Origin: Dinoroseobacter shibae DFL 12 = DSM 16493
GTDB taxonomy: Bacteria > Pseudomonadota > Alphaproteobacteria > Rhodobacterales > Rhodobacteraceae
NCBI RefSeq assembly: GCF_000018145.1
Contig: NC_009952.1
Coordinates: 2,480,001-2,544,000, forward strand
Reading direction: 5' to 3'
Length of the DNA stretch: 64,000 nt
Part shown: positions 44,704 through 54,371 of the stretch, in pieces
How the letters are laid out: each line of letters opens with the position of its first letter
Numbering within the stretch: position 1 is the first letter of the stretch
The notes under the pieces: model-generated
What the model was told of the DNA's origin: nothing
Databases searched by the model: none
What the model saw: the letters and a program-made list of their open reading frames with translations, nothing else
Position numbers and translations under genes: made by a program

Positions 44704-45351
44704 ATGGTTGCTGATCGCTTTTCCCATGTCGACACCTGGGTGTTCGACCTCGACAACACGCTCTATCCGCCGCAGATGCGCCTCTTCGACCAGATCGAGC
44801 GGCGCATGACGGCCTATGTGATGGACGCGCTGGGTGTCTCCCGCGCCGAGGCGGACCGCCTGCGCCGGGAGTACTGGGCGCGGTTCGGCACGACGCTGGC
44901 GGGGCTGATGGAGGTGCACGGGGTCGATCCCGGCCCCTACCTGACGGATGTGCATGACATCGACTTCACCGTGCTCGCCCCGGATCCCGCCCTGGCGGCG
45001 CGGCTCAGGGCCCTGCCCGGGCGCAAGATCGTCTACACCAACGGCTGCGCGCCCTATGCGGAAAACGTGCTGCACCATCGCGGGCTGAGCGGGATTTTCG
45101 ACGCGGTCTACGGGGTGGAACACGCAGGCTTCCGCCCCAAGCCGGAGCGCGCGGCCTTCGAGACCGTGTTCGCCCAGGACGGCGTGACACCCCGGCGCGC
45201 CGCCATGTTCGAGGACGATGTCCGCAACCTGCATGCCCCACATGCGATGGGCATGCAGACGGTCCATGTCGCGCCGGAGCCGGACCCGGCCCCGCATATT
45301 CACCATCACACCGATGACCTGAGCGGTTTTCTGACCCGCGTCCTGCCCTGA
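44704..45351 (+). CDS. HAD-family pyrimidine 5'-nucleotidase-type phosphatase
   Basis: A 215-residue cytoplasmic phosphatase. Motif I VFDLDNTLYPPQ (two Asp), motif II IVYTNG, motif III Lys in FRPKPERAAFE and motif IV MFEDDVRNLHAPH are all present. The DLDNTLYPP form is typical of the yeast Sdt1/pyrimidine 5'-nucleotidase group. I start it at the ATG at 44704. It is divergent from the GntR regulator. Confidence 0.9.
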   Translation: MVADRFSHVDTWVFDLDNTLYPPQMRLFDQIERRMTAYVMDALGVSRAEADRLRREYWARFGTTLAGLMEVHGVDPGPYLTDVHDIDFTVLAPDPALAARLRALPGRKIVYTNGCAPYAENVLHHRGLSGIFDAVYGVEHAGFRPKPERAAFETVFAQDGVTPRRAAMFEDDVRNLHAPHAMGMQTVHVAPEPDPAPHIHHHTDDLSGFLTRVLP

Positions 45352-45480
45352 TCCACGGGCAGGGCGGCAAAAAACCCGCATGGTTTTCTCAGCTTTTGCT
45401 GCACTGCGGCAACGCGCCTCCTGTCCGGCGCATGGCTATGCTGCCATATACGGCGCAGACCCAGAACTCGGAGAAACCTC

Positions 45481-45726
45481 ATGACCACGCTGACCACCAA
45501 CACGCCGATATCCGCTCCCGCCCCCAAGTCCCAAAAAGTGGTTCGGGAAAGCCGGTTCGACGCCTCGGTGAACAAGGATGAGGTGCAATTCATCCTGCTG
45601 GCGCTGGCCATCATCGGTCTCTGGGGCGGCGCGACGCTGGTCTTCGGCTATGCCGGGCTGATCGTCGGCGCGCTGACCATGGTCGCGGCGATCTACGCCG
45701 CGCTGGTGCTGATCAGCCGCGGCTGA
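45481..45726 (+). CDS. Small membrane protein
   Basis: An 81-residue protein. The first 35 residues are polar (SQKVVRESRFDASVNKDEVQ); then two hydrophobic segments, ILLALAIIGLWGGATLVFG and LIVGALTMVAAIYAALVLI, which should form a hairpin in the inner membrane. GGAG precedes the ATG. Located 129 bases after the HAD gene and 75 before ubiH. Family not recognised; composition and ribosome site support it being real. Confidence 0.7.
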   Translation: MTTLTTNTPISAPAPKSQKVVRESRFDASVNKDEVQFILLALAIIGLWGGATLVFGYAGLIVGALTMVAAIYAALVLISRG

Positions 45727-45801
45727 CGCGCCGCGCGGACGAAATGCCGCTTGGCCCCTGCCCGTCGCAGCCTTAGGTTGCCGAACAATGGAGGGCGGAG
45801 C

Positions 45802-47001
45802 ATGCAGACCGAACAGACCGATATTCTGATTTCCGGCGGCGGCGTGGCAGGATTGTCCGCCGCCGCCGCCTTTGGATCCGCCGGGTTCCAGGTGATCGTG
45901 GTCGACCCCGCCCCGCCGGTGACCGAGGGCGCGGCGGACGGCGCCGACATGCGGACCACCGCGTTCCTGCAGCCCTCCCGCGAGGTGCTGGAAAAGGCAG
46001 GGCTCTGGGCGCGGCTGGCACCTTTCGCAGCCCCGCTGCAGGTGATGCAGATCATCGATGCCGGCGGGACCGAGCCCGTGGCCCGGGTGCAGAAGGCCTT
46101 CAACGCAAGGGACATCTCCGACGATCCCTTCGGCTGGAACCTGCAGAACTGGCTTTTGCGGCGCGAGATGGTCGCACGGCTCGAGGAGCTGCCGAACGTC
46201 ACCTTTCGCCCCGGGGTCGGCACCGCGGACGTGCTGGCGCGCGAACGCGAGGCCCGGGTGCGGCTGACCGACGGGACCATGGTCTCGGCGCGGCTGCTGA
46301 TCGCGGCGGACGGGCGAAACTCCCCGGTGCGCAACGCGCTGGGGATCGGCGTCCGGACCACGCGGTACGGCCAGAAAGCGCTGGCCTTCGCGGTCACCCA
46401 CCCGATCCCGCACGACAATGTCTCCACCGAGATCCACCGCTCCGGCGGCCCCTTCACCCTGGTGCCCCTGCCGGATCTGGAGGGCCAGCCGCGCTCCGCC
46501 ATCGTCTGGATGGAGCGGGGACCGGAGGCGCTGCGCCTCGCATCCTGCGACGTGGCAGAATTCGAAGCCGAGATGACCGCCCGGTCCACCGGGTTGCTGG
46601 GCCCGCTCAAGCTGGTCTCCAGACGGTCGGTCTGGCCGATCATCAGCCAGATGGCGGAGCGGCTCACCGGCCCGCGCACGGCCCTGATCGCCGAGGCCGC
46701 CCATGTGGTGCCGCCCATCGGGGCGCAGGGGCTGAACATGTCGCTGGCGGATGTGCGGGTGCTGCTGGAGCTGGCCGAGGCCGCGCCGGACACCCTCGGC
46801 AGCCCGGAGATGCTGCAGGCCTACGCGCGCAAACGGGCACCGGATGTGCGTACGCGGATCACCGGGATCGACCTGCTGAACCGCGCCTCCATGGCCGGGG
46901 CACAGCCGCTTCGGGACGCCCGGGCGCAGGGGCTGAAGGCGCTCTACGGCCTGGCCCCGGTGCGCAAATCGCTGATGCAGCTGGGGCTCGGGGTCCGCTA
47001 G
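45802..47001 (+). CDS. UbiH/COQ6-family FAD-dependent hydroxylase
   Basis: A 399-residue flavoprotein monooxygenase of the UbiH/UbiF/VisC group, which hydroxylates ubiquinone precursors at the membrane. ILISGGGVAGLSAAAAFGSA (FAD dinucleotide fold) near residue 8, LLIAADGRNSPVRNALGI near residue 168 and ALIAEAAHVVPPIGAQGLNM near residue 292 (the GD motif appears as EAAH). It misses the classical GDAAH Asp: the position reads EA-A-A-H. Start at 45802 is set by GGAGGGCGGAG. Specific hydroxylation position cannot be told. Confidence 0.88.
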   Translation: MQTEQTDILISGGGVAGLSAAAAFGSAGFQVIVVDPAPPVTEGAADGADMRTTAFLQPSREVLEKAGLWARLAPFAAPLQVMQIIDAGGTEPVARVQKAFNARDISDDPFGWNLQNWLLRREMVARLEELPNVTFRPGVGTADVLAREREARVRLTDGTMVSARLLIAADGRNSPVRNALGIGVRTTRYGQKALAFAVTHPIPHDNVSTEIHRSGGPFTLVPLPDLEGQPRSAIVWMERGPEALRLASCDVAEFEAEMTARSTGLLGPLKLVSRRSVWPIISQMAERLTGPRTALIAEAAHVVPPIGAQGLNMSLADVRVLLELAEAAPDTLGSPEMLQAYARKRAPDVRTRITGIDLLNRASMAGAQPLRDARAQGLKALYGLAPVRKSLMQLGLGVR

Positions 47002-47039
47002 GCGCCCCGCCCCAAGGCCGCGCAACAGCCGAGCCGGGC

Positions 47040-47061
47040 CAAGGGGGCGCGCGCCCCCTTG
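47040..47061. repeat. Paired palindrome, pair 4 left copy
   Basis: Perfect 22-base palindrome (CAAGGGGGCGC and its complement), 38 bases after the ubiH stop. The flank GAGCCGGGC leading into CAAGG is also seen at pair 1 left. No T-run follows. Confidence 0.85.
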
Positions 47062-47204
47062 CTGGCGCGCCGCGGCAGACCTTCCTCATACCCGGGCCGA
47101 ACCGCGCCGCGGCGCCGGTGTAGCGGCATGGTCTGCGTAGCCGGGGACGCCAGACGGTTCCGCTGCGCCCGTCATGCGCCCCTCGCGCGCGTTCCAGGCG
47201 GGGC

Positions 47205-47226
47205 CAAGGGGGCGCGCGCCCCCTTG
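47205..47226. repeat. Paired palindrome, pair 4 right copy
   Basis: Perfect 22-base palindrome identical to the left copy (CAAGGGGGCGC and complement), 165 bases away and 8 bases beyond the stop of the convergent aminotransferase gene, so that each of the two convergent genes ends with one palindrome. No ORF of note lies between. Confidence 0.85.
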
Positions 47227-47233
47227 CCAGCGC

Positions 47234-48364
47234 TCAGCTCAGAACCTTGTCCAGGGCGGTCTCAAACCGGGTCACCGCCGCGGGCACGTCATAGAGTTTG
47301 TCCAACCCGAAGAGCCCGATCCGAAACGTTCGGAACTCCGCGGGCTCGTCGCATTGCAAGGGCACGCCCGCCGCGATCTGCATCCCTTGGGCCGCGAATT
47401 TCGACCCGTTCTGCAGGGCCGGATCGTCGGTATATACCACCACCACCCCCGGCGCGCCGTAGCCGTCCGCTGCGACCGACTGGAACCCCCGCGCCGCCAG
47501 CAGGCTGCGGACCCGGGTGCCCAATTCCCACTGCGCCTCCGCCAGCTTGCCGAAGCCGTAGGCCTGGGTCTCCAGCATGGTGTCGCGGAACGCCCGCAGG
47601 GCATCCGTGGGCATGGTCGCGTGATAGGCGTGTCCGCCGCCGAGATAGGCATCCATGATCGACAGCCATTTCTTCAGATCGATGGCGAAGCTGGTGGACT
47701 CCGTCTCCCGCACCCGGGCCACGGCCCGCTCCGACAGCATCACGAGACCCGCACAGGGCGACGCGGACCAGCCCTTCTGCGGCGCGGAGATCAGCACATC
47801 GACCCCGGTGGCCTTCATGTCCACCCAGGCGCAGCCCGAGGCGATGCAATCCAGCACCATCAGCGCGCCCACCGCATGGGCGGCCTCGGCCAGCTGCGTG
47901 ACATACGCATCCGGCAGGATCACCCCGGCGGAGGTTTCCACATGGGGCGCGAAGACCACGTCCGGCTGGGTCTCGTGGATCCTGGCCACCACCTCCTCGA
48001 TCGGCGCGGGCGCGAAGGGCGCGGTGGCGCCGTTGCCCACCTGTCGCGCCTTGATCACCGTGGTCTCGGCGACGAAGCCCCCAGCCTCGAAAATCTGGCT
48101 CCAGCGGTAGGAGAACCAGCCGTTGCGCACCACCAGCGCATGGGCGTCGGTGCCGAACTGGCGCGCGACGGCCTCCATCCCGAAGGTGCCACCGCCGGGG
48201 ATCACGGCCACATGGTCGGCATTGTAGACCTCGCACAGCATGCCGTGGATATCGCGCATCACGCACTGGAACGCCCCGGACATGTGATTGAGCGAGCGGT
48301 CGGTGAACACCACCGAGTATTCCAGCAGGCCGTCCGGATCGACGGTATCGAGCAAAGCGGTCAT
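47234..48364 (-). CDS. Class-V PLP aminotransferase (alanine-glyoxylate/serine-pyruvate type)
   Basis: A 376-residue PLP enzyme. VAVIPGGGTFGMEAVARQF near residue 52 (phosphate-binding), MVLDCIASGCAWVDM near residue 170 (PLP Asp) and VLISAPQKGWSASPCAGLVM near residue 190 (the Schiff-base Lys in PQKGWS) mark the class V aminotransferase fold of serine-pyruvate/alanine-glyoxylate enzymes. Exact amino donor unknown. The stop is 8 bases from the right palindrome of pair 4. Confidence 0.88.
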   Translation of the reverse strand: MTALLDTVDPDGLLEYSVVFTDRSLNHMSGAFQCVMRDIHGMLCEVYNADHVAVIPGGGTFGMEAVARQFGTDAHALVVRNGWFSYRWSQIFEAGGFVAETTVIKARQVGNGATAPFAPAPIEEVVARIHETQPDVVFAPHVETSAGVILPDAYVTQLAEAAHAVGALMVLDCIASGCAWVDMKATGVDVLISAPQKGWSASPCAGLVMLSERAVARVRETESTSFAIDLKKWLSIMDAYLGGGHAYHATMPTDALRAFRDTMLETQAYGFGKLAEAQWELGTRVRSLLAARGFQSVAADGYGAPGVVVVYTDDPALQNGSKFAAQGMQIAAGVPLQCDEPAEFRTFRIGLFGLDKLYDVPAAVTRFETALDKVLS

Positions 48365-48604
48365 GTCAGTCTCCTTTGGCCACCGGGGTAGCCACCGCCC
48401 CCCGCACCTGTCACGGACAAACTAACGCAAAGCCGCAGGGCGAGCGCGGGCTTTTCCGTCGCAGGGGAAAGGCCGGGCGCGGATCGGAAACAGGCGGCTC
48501 CGGCGGGCGCAGGTTTTCGCCAGGAAGGCGACCGGCACATCGCGCCGATGGCTCTTGCCCACCGCATACGCGAAGAGGTCGAAAGCCCCCATCACGGGCC
48601 CGTC

Positions 48605-49063
48605 TCAGCCCAGCGGTCCGGGCCGCCGCTCCTCCGACAACAGCACATTCGCCTCCACCTCTCCCGCGCCGGGCAAGGTCATGATCCGCCGCCGCAGCAC
48701 CCGCTCGAAATCCGAAATGTCCCGCGCCACGACGCGCAGCCGGTAGTCATAAGCGCCCAGAACGTGCTGGACCACCTGCACCTCGGGGATCGCGGTCACC
48801 GCGCGCTCGAAATCCTCGACGCTGACCCGGCCCTTGGCGGCGAGCTTCACGCCCAGAAACACCGTCACCCCGAAGCCCAGCGCCTGCGGGTCGAGGCGCA
48901 GCCGACGCCCCTTCAGGATCCCCGCCTCCTCCAGCCGCTTGATCCGCCGCCAGGTCGCGGGCTGGCTGAGGCCGAGCTTGCGGCCCAGCGCCCCGGCGGT
49001 CTGCCGCGCGTCGCGCGACAGCGCCCGCAAAAGCGCGCGGTCGGTCTCATCGAGCGCGCTCAC
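48605..49063 (-). CDS. Lrp/AsnC-family regulator, downstream member of tandem pair
   Basis: A 152-residue protein with an N-terminal helix-turn-helix (LDETDRALLRALSRDARQT, LGLSQPATWRRIKRLEEAG) and a C-terminal RAM/AsnC domain (VVQHVLGAYDYRLRVVARDI). The ATG overlaps the stop of the upstream Lrp gene (ATGA), so the two proteins are made together and may form mixed oligomers. Between this gene and the aminotransferase lie 240 bases with no gene. Confidence 0.93.
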   Translation of the reverse strand: MSALDETDRALLRALSRDARQTAGALGRKLGLSQPATWRRIKRLEEAGILKGRRLRLDPQALGFGVTVFLGVKLAAKGRVSVEDFERAVTAIPEVQVVQHVLGAYDYRLRVVARDISDFERVLRRRIMTLPGAGEVEANVLLSEERRPGPLG

Positions 49064-49518
49064 AGCGGCAGCGCCTCGTCGGTCTTGACGTCCGAGATCA
49101 GCATCAATTGCTCGATATCGGCGATATGCGGCAGGGTCAGGATGCGCGCGCGGTAAATCTCCTGGTAATGCCCCATGTCGCGGGCCAGCACGTTCAGGCG
49201 CACATCGACCCGGCCGAGGAAGGTCTGGATCTCCGTGACCTCCGGCACCCCGCGGGCGGCGGCGAGGAAGGTGTCGAAGGCGTTGCGCTCGGTCTTGTCC
49301 AAGGTGATCCGCAAGGCCACCTCCACCGCGAAGCCCAGGCGCCGCCAGTCGATCACCGCCTCCAGGCCTGTGATCACACCCGCCGCCTCCATCCGCTCGA
49401 TCCGCCGCCAGGCGGTGGCCCGCGGCAGGCGCGCGGCCTCGGCCAGTTCCGCCGCCGAAAGGGTCGGGTCGGACTGATAGAGCCGCAGGAGCCGACGGTC
49501 GATGTCATCGATTTGCAT
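49060..49518 (-). CDS. Lrp/AsnC-family regulator, upstream member of tandem pair
   Basis: A 152-residue Lrp/AsnC protein: helix-turn-helix IDDIDRRLLRLYQSDPTLSA and ARLPRATAWRRIERMEAAG, then effector domain EIQTFLGRVDVRLNVLARDM. It is divergent from ilvC by 134 bases, and its 3' end overlaps a second Lrp gene. Control of branched-chain amino-acid synthesis, and so of ilvC, is a natural hypothesis. AGGT lies eight bases before the ATG. In the divergent gap an inverted repeat GCGCGA...TCGCGC spans 49542-49581. Confidence 0.93.
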   Translation of the reverse strand: MQIDDIDRRLLRLYQSDPTLSAAELAEAARLPRATAWRRIERMEAAGVITGLEAVIDWRRLGFAVEVALRITLDKTERNAFDTFLAAARGVPEVTEIQTFLGRVDVRLNVLARDMGHYQEIYRARILTLPHIADIEQLMLISDVKTDEALPL

Positions 49519-49532
49519 GATTTTTTACCTAA

Positions 49533-50675
<1,143 letters not shown>

Positions 50676-50693
50676 GCCTGGCTCGAAAACGCG

Positions 50694-50722
50694 AAAGCCC
50701 CGGCCGGTGCCGGGGCTTTTTT
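50694..50722 (+). terminator. Rho-independent terminator after ilvC
   Basis: Stem AGCCCCGGC/GCCGGGGCT, nine pairs, with loop CGGT and a run of six T (starting within the last stem base), preceded by A residues. It lies 19 bases after the stop codon. Confidence 0.93.
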
Positions 50723-50745
50723 GTGCCCATGGGCGACGCAGCGCG

Positions 50746-50874
50746 TCAGCTCTCGGCGTCGTCTTTCTTGGGCGGCACGGTGGTGCCGGGCAACACGATG
50801 GTCCCATCCTTGTAGAGCATGAAGCCACACAGACCGGCCAACCCCAACAAAACAACAATAACAACGGCTTCCAT
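50746..50874 (-). CDS. Small single-pass membrane protein (42 residues)
   Basis: A 42-residue protein starting at 50874: a hydrophobic segment VVIVVLLGLAGLCGFML near residue 4 followed by a charged tail (PKKDDAES). GGGAGCG lies before the ATG. The longer in-frame start at 50970 adds an unlikely polar extension. It converges on ilvC. Unknown role; such tiny membrane proteins are often regulators or complex stabilisers. Confidence 0.5.
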   Translation of the reverse strand: MEAVVIVVLLGLAGLCGFMLYKDGTIVLPGTTVPPKKDDAES

Positions 50875-51043
50875 GATTTTCGCTCCCTGGTTTTTTTGAA
50901 TCGCGGGCATCCGACGCAGCGCCGGACCCCCGCTGCAGCCAAAAGTTGCAGGTTCGATGCGGCTTTGCAAACCGGAATCGCATGGGCACCGGGATCGGCC
51001 CGGGCGGCGGGTCTGGCGCCCGGAAATTGGGCGCCGCGCCTGT

Positions 51044-52387
51044 TCAGCAGGCGGCCTCGACCGCTGCGACCACCTCGCCCACCACGGATGTCAGCATCGC
51101 CTCATCCTCGCATTCCGCCATCACCCGCACCAAGGGCTCGGTCCCGGATTTGCGGATCAACAGCCGCCCCTTGCCCGACAGCTGCGCCTCGGCCGCGGCA
51201 ATCGCCGACTTGACCGACGCCGCCGCCAGCGGGTCCTGCCCGGCCCCGAAGCGCACGTTTTCAAGCCGTTGCGGCACGGTGGTGAAGCTGTGCTTCAACT
51301 CCGAGGCACTGCGCCCCTGCTGCACCATCTCGGCCAGGAATTGCAGCCCCGCCATCAGCCCGTCGCCCGTGGTGCCGTGGTCCAGCATGACGATATGGCC
51401 CGACTGCTCTCCGCCCAGGTTCCAGCCGCCCTTGCGCATCGCCTCCACCACGTAGCGGTCGCCCACGGCGGTCCGCACCAGCTTCAGCCCCAGATCGTTC
51501 AGGTAGTATTCCAGACCGAGGTTCGACATCACCGTCGCCACCAGCGTGTTGTCGCGCAGCAGCCCCTGTGCGGCCCAGCGGGTCGCGAACAGCGCCATGA
51601 GCTGATCGCCATCGGCCAACTCGCCATTCTCGTCGAGGATCATCACCCGGTCCGCATCCCCATCGAGGCAGATGCCCACATCCGCCCCGTGGGACACCAC
51701 CGCCTCCGCGGCGGTCTGCGGCGCGGTGGAGCCGCAATCGCGGTTGATGTTGCGCCCGTTCGGCGACACGCCCACGGGGATCACATCCGCCCCCAGTTCC
51801 CACAACACGGCGGGCGCGACCTTGTAGGCGGCCCCGTTGGCGCAATCCACCACCACCTTCAGCCCGTCGAGCCGCAGATGCGCGGGAAAGGTCCGCTTCG
51901 CCCGCTCGATATAGCGCCCGAGCCCGTCGTCGATCCGCTTGGCGCGGCCGATATTGGGCGCCTGGGCGGGGCGGATATCGCCCGCCAGGATCTCCTCGAT
52001 CTCCTCCTCGGCGGCATCGCTCAGCTTGTAGCCGTCGGGGCCGAAGAACTTGATGCCGTTGTCGTCGGCGGGATTGTGGCTGGCCGAGATCATCACGCCG
52101 ACATCGGCGCGCATGGACTGGGTCAGCAACGCCACCGCGGGCGTCGGGATCGGCCCGAGCAAGAGCACATTCATCCCCGTCGACGTGAACCCGGCGGTCA
52201 GCGCGGTCTCGAACATGTAGCCCGACAGCCGCGTGTCCTTGCCGATCACTACCCGGTGCGCGGCGGACTGGTCGCGGCGGAAATACCGCCCCGCGGCCGC
52301 ACCGAGGCGCAGGGCCATCTCCGCCGTCATCGGCGCGGTGTTGGCGGTGCCCCGGACCCCGTCCGTGCCGAAAAGCTTGCGTGCCAT
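51044..52387 (-). CDS. glmM: Phosphoglucosamine mutase
   Basis: Converts glucosamine-6-phosphate to glucosamine-1-phosphate for peptidoglycan and LPS. The phospho-Ser is in [15 protein letters not shown] near residue 100; Mg ligands lie in [12 protein letters not shown] near residue 240; sugar-binding [19 protein letters not shown] near residue 325 and phosphate-binding [13 protein letters not shown] near residue 410. At 447 residues it is normal. It is the last gene of folB-folP-glmM, 18 bases after folP. Confidence 0.96.
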   Translation of the reverse strand: MARKLFGTDGVRGTANTAPMTAEMALRLGAAAGRYFRRDQSAAHRVVIGKDTRLSGYMFETALTAGFTSTGMNVLLLGPIPTPAVALLTQSMRADVGVMISASHNPADDNGIKFFGPDGYKLSDAAEEEIEEILAGDIRPAQAPNIGRAKRIDDGLGRYIERAKRTFPAHLRLDGLKVVVDCANGAAYKVAPAVLWELGADVIPVGVSPNGRNINRDCGSTAPQTAAEAVVSHGADVGICLDGDADRVMILDENGELADGDQLMALFATRWAAQGLLRDNTLVATVMSNLGLEYYLNDLGLKLVRTAVGDRYVVEAMRKGGWNLGGEQSGHIVMLDHGTTGDGLMAGLQFLAEMVQQGRSASELKHSFTTVPQRLENVRFGAGQDPLAAASVKSAIAAAEAQLSGKGRLLIRKSGTEPLVRVMAECEDEAMLTSVVGEVVAAVEAAC

Positions 52388-52405
52388 GGCTGTTCTTGCC
52401 CTTTC

Positions 52406-53419
52406 CTACCCGGTCTCGATCTGCGTCAGCGGCGCCCAGAGGGCGAGCGCCTGTCGCGTCGCTTCTACATCATGGACCCGCAGGACCTGAACCCCCTGCG
52501 CAGCCCCGTGCAGCGCCACCGCGACCGACCCCGCCACCCGGTCCGCCGCCTGAGGTGTCGCGGACAGAGTGCCGATGAAAGATTTGCGCGACGCCCCCAG
52601 CAGGATCGCACAGCCCAACCCGTGAAACAGGCTCAGCCCCCGCAGAAGCGCGAGGTTGTGATCCAGCGTCTTGCCGAACCCGATGCCGGGGTCCGCGAGG
52701 ATATGGCTCCGCGGCAGACCCGCCGCCTCCTGCGCGGCGATCCGATCCTCCAGCGCGTCATAGACATCGAGCAGCACCGCATCGTAGCGCGGATCGTTCT
52801 GCATGGTCTCCGGCGCGCCCCTGGCATGCATCAGGCAGGCGGGCACGCCCCGCTTACGGGCGAGCGGGCCCATCTCCGGGTCGAAGCCGAAGGCCGAGAC
52901 ATCGTTGATCATGTCCGCCCCTGCGTCGAGTGCCGCCGCCGCCACCGCCGCCTTGCGCGTATCGATGGAGATCGGCATGCGCACACCGCCCGCACGCAGG
53001 GCGGCGATCACCGGCGCCGTGCGCTCGATCTCTTCCGGCACGGGGATTTCGCGCGCCCCGGGCCGGGTGCTTTCCCCACCGATATCGAGGATCTCCGCCC
53101 CCTGCGCCCGCATCAGCCCGGCATGGGCGACTGCCGCCCCGAGCCCGTCGAACCGCCCTCCGTCGGAAAAACTGTCCGGCGTGGTGTTGAGGATCCCCAT
53201 CAATCGCGGCCGGTCCAGCGCGAGCCCCGCCACCGGCGCGCGCGGCGCGGTCAGCCGGGCGCGCATCTCCGCGGGCACCTCCCCCGCCGGGATCAGCACC
53301 GCCGCCGCGTCCCGGCGCAGCACCTCCACCCCGTCGCACCACACCCAGCCCCCCGCGAGGCGGAGCGCCCCCGCGCCGGGGGTCAGGGTCGGAATGGGGC
53401 GGTAATAGGCGCGCGACAT
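52406..53419 (-). CDS. folP: Dihydropteroate synthase
   Basis: Folate enzyme joining 6-hydroxymethyl-dihydropterin pyrophosphate and p-aminobenzoate; the sulfonamide target. RLMGILNTTPDSFSDGGRFD, ILDIGGESTRPGA, SIDTRKAAVAAAAL, INDVSAF, DPGIGFGKTLDHN and ILLGASRKSFIGTL are all seen. The family core begins near residue 70; residues 1-70 are an N-terminal extension I would not interpret. I start it at 53419 (MSRAYYRPIPTL). Confidence 0.94.
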   Translation of the reverse strand: MSRAYYRPIPTLTPGAGALRLAGGWVWCDGVEVLRRDAAAVLIPAGEVPAEMRARLTAPRAPVAGLALDRPRLMGILNTTPDSFSDGGRFDGLGAAVAHAGLMRAQGAEILDIGGESTRPGAREIPVPEEIERTAPVIAALRAGGVRMPISIDTRKAAVAAAALDAGADMINDVSAFGFDPEMGPLARKRGVPACLMHARGAPETMQNDPRYDAVLLDVYDALEDRIAAQEAAGLPRSHILADPGIGFGKTLDHNLALLRGLSLFHGLGCAILLGASRKSFIGTLSATPQAADRVAGSVAVALHGAAQGVQVLRVHDVEATRQALALWAPLTQIETG

Positions 53420-53429
53420 GGGGCCGGGG

Positions 53430-54281
53430 TTACAGATCCAGCCCGCGAACCTCAAGCGCATCGAGCCGGGCCGCCAGCCAGGCCGCCTGCCCTTCGGTGT
53501 CGCGCGGCTCCGGCACCGGGCCGTCCGTCGCATCGAGCAGCATCTTGCCCGGCGCCCAGACGGTCATCTGCCCCTGCCGCAGGGCCCAGTCGATCTCGGT
53601 CCGGCTGTCCACCACGACGCAGCGCGGATCGCGCCCGGCCAGCATCCAGGCGGTCTGCTCCAGCGCCAGAAGGTCGATCCGCCGCTGGGCGGCGGGATGG
53701 GCTGCGCGCGGCCCCTCCCGGGCGATCTCGGCAATGCACAGGATCACCGGCACGCCGTCCGTCTCCAGCGCGTCGAGTCGCGCTGACAGGTCCGGCGCCG
53801 CGATGGCCGCTGCATGCACCCGCACGAGCCGCGGGCGCGGAACCGGGCTGGCGATGCGCTGCGCCTCTTCGGGGGTGCGCACGATCTCGACCCCGAGGGC
53901 GAAGGGGCCGCGATCCAGCTTCTCGATCCGCACGAAGGCGCGCGCGGCCTTGGGGTCCGACAGGATCCGGTCGGCCACCCGTTCCGCCAGCGTTTCCAGC
54001 AGGTTGATCCGCTCCTCGGCCAGCGCGCCATGGATCGCCTCGGTCAGGGTGTCATAGGACAGGATCTTGTCCACATCATCGGCCAGGGTCTCGGCGGCGG
54101 CGCGCACCTCCACCACCACGTTGAACCGGACCCGCTGGCGCGTGCCCCGCTCGGCCTGAAAGGCGCCGATCTCGACCTCCAGCACGTAATCGCGCAAGGA
54201 GATCCTGTCCCGCCCGTCGCGCGACAGATGCAGCGCACGGGCCTCGGGATGCGCGAAGGCGCGCCGGGTTTCATCGTTCAT
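53430..54281 (-). CDS. folB: Dihydroneopterin aldolase with C-terminal extension
   Basis: First domain, about residues 1-125, is a FolB-type dihydroneopterin aldolase: ISLRDYVLEVEIGAFQAERG, VRFNVVVEVRAAAETL, and KL in FVRIEKLDRGPFALGVEI (catalytic Lys). The chain then continues for about 155 residues (VRVHAAAIAAPDLSARLDAL, VPVILCIAEIAREGPRAAH, CVVVDSRTEIDWALRQGQM, APGKMLLDATDG), a Rossmann-like segment I cannot assign. Normal FolB is about 120 residues, so this is a two-domain protein. It precedes folP by 10 bases. The second domain might act in the same pathway, but that is unproven. Confidence 0.85.
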   Translation of the reverse strand: MNDETRRAFAHPEARALHLSRDGRDRISLRDYVLEVEIGAFQAERGTRQRVRFNVVVEVRAAAETLADDVDKILSYDTLTEAIHGALAEERINLLETLAERVADRILSDPKAARAFVRIEKLDRGPFALGVEIVRTPEEAQRIASPVPRPRLVRVHAAAIAAPDLSARLDALETDGVPVILCIAEIAREGPRAAHPAAQRRIDLLALEQTAWMLAGRDPRCVVVDSRTEIDWALRQGQMTVWAPGKMLLDATDGPVPEPRDTEGQAAWLAARLDALEVRGLDL

Positions 54282-54371
54282 CAGCAGGGGATCCTTGGCC
54301 GCGGCTTGAGTCGGCGGGACGCTAGCACAGGCCGCGCCCGGGGTCTGCGCCCGTGGCGCGCAACCGGCGTG

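Noticed and set aside
45345-45395. Terminator after the HAD phosphatase gene
   Set aside because: A CCTGCCC/GGGCAGG stem and a weaker AAAACC/GGTTTT stem exist, but no clear T-run follows the strong stem, so evidence is too weak.
50957-54007. Open frame of about 1000 codons on the plus strand opposite glmM, folP and folB
   Set aside because: Shadow of three certain genes; composition rich in Arg, Pro and His with no family motif.
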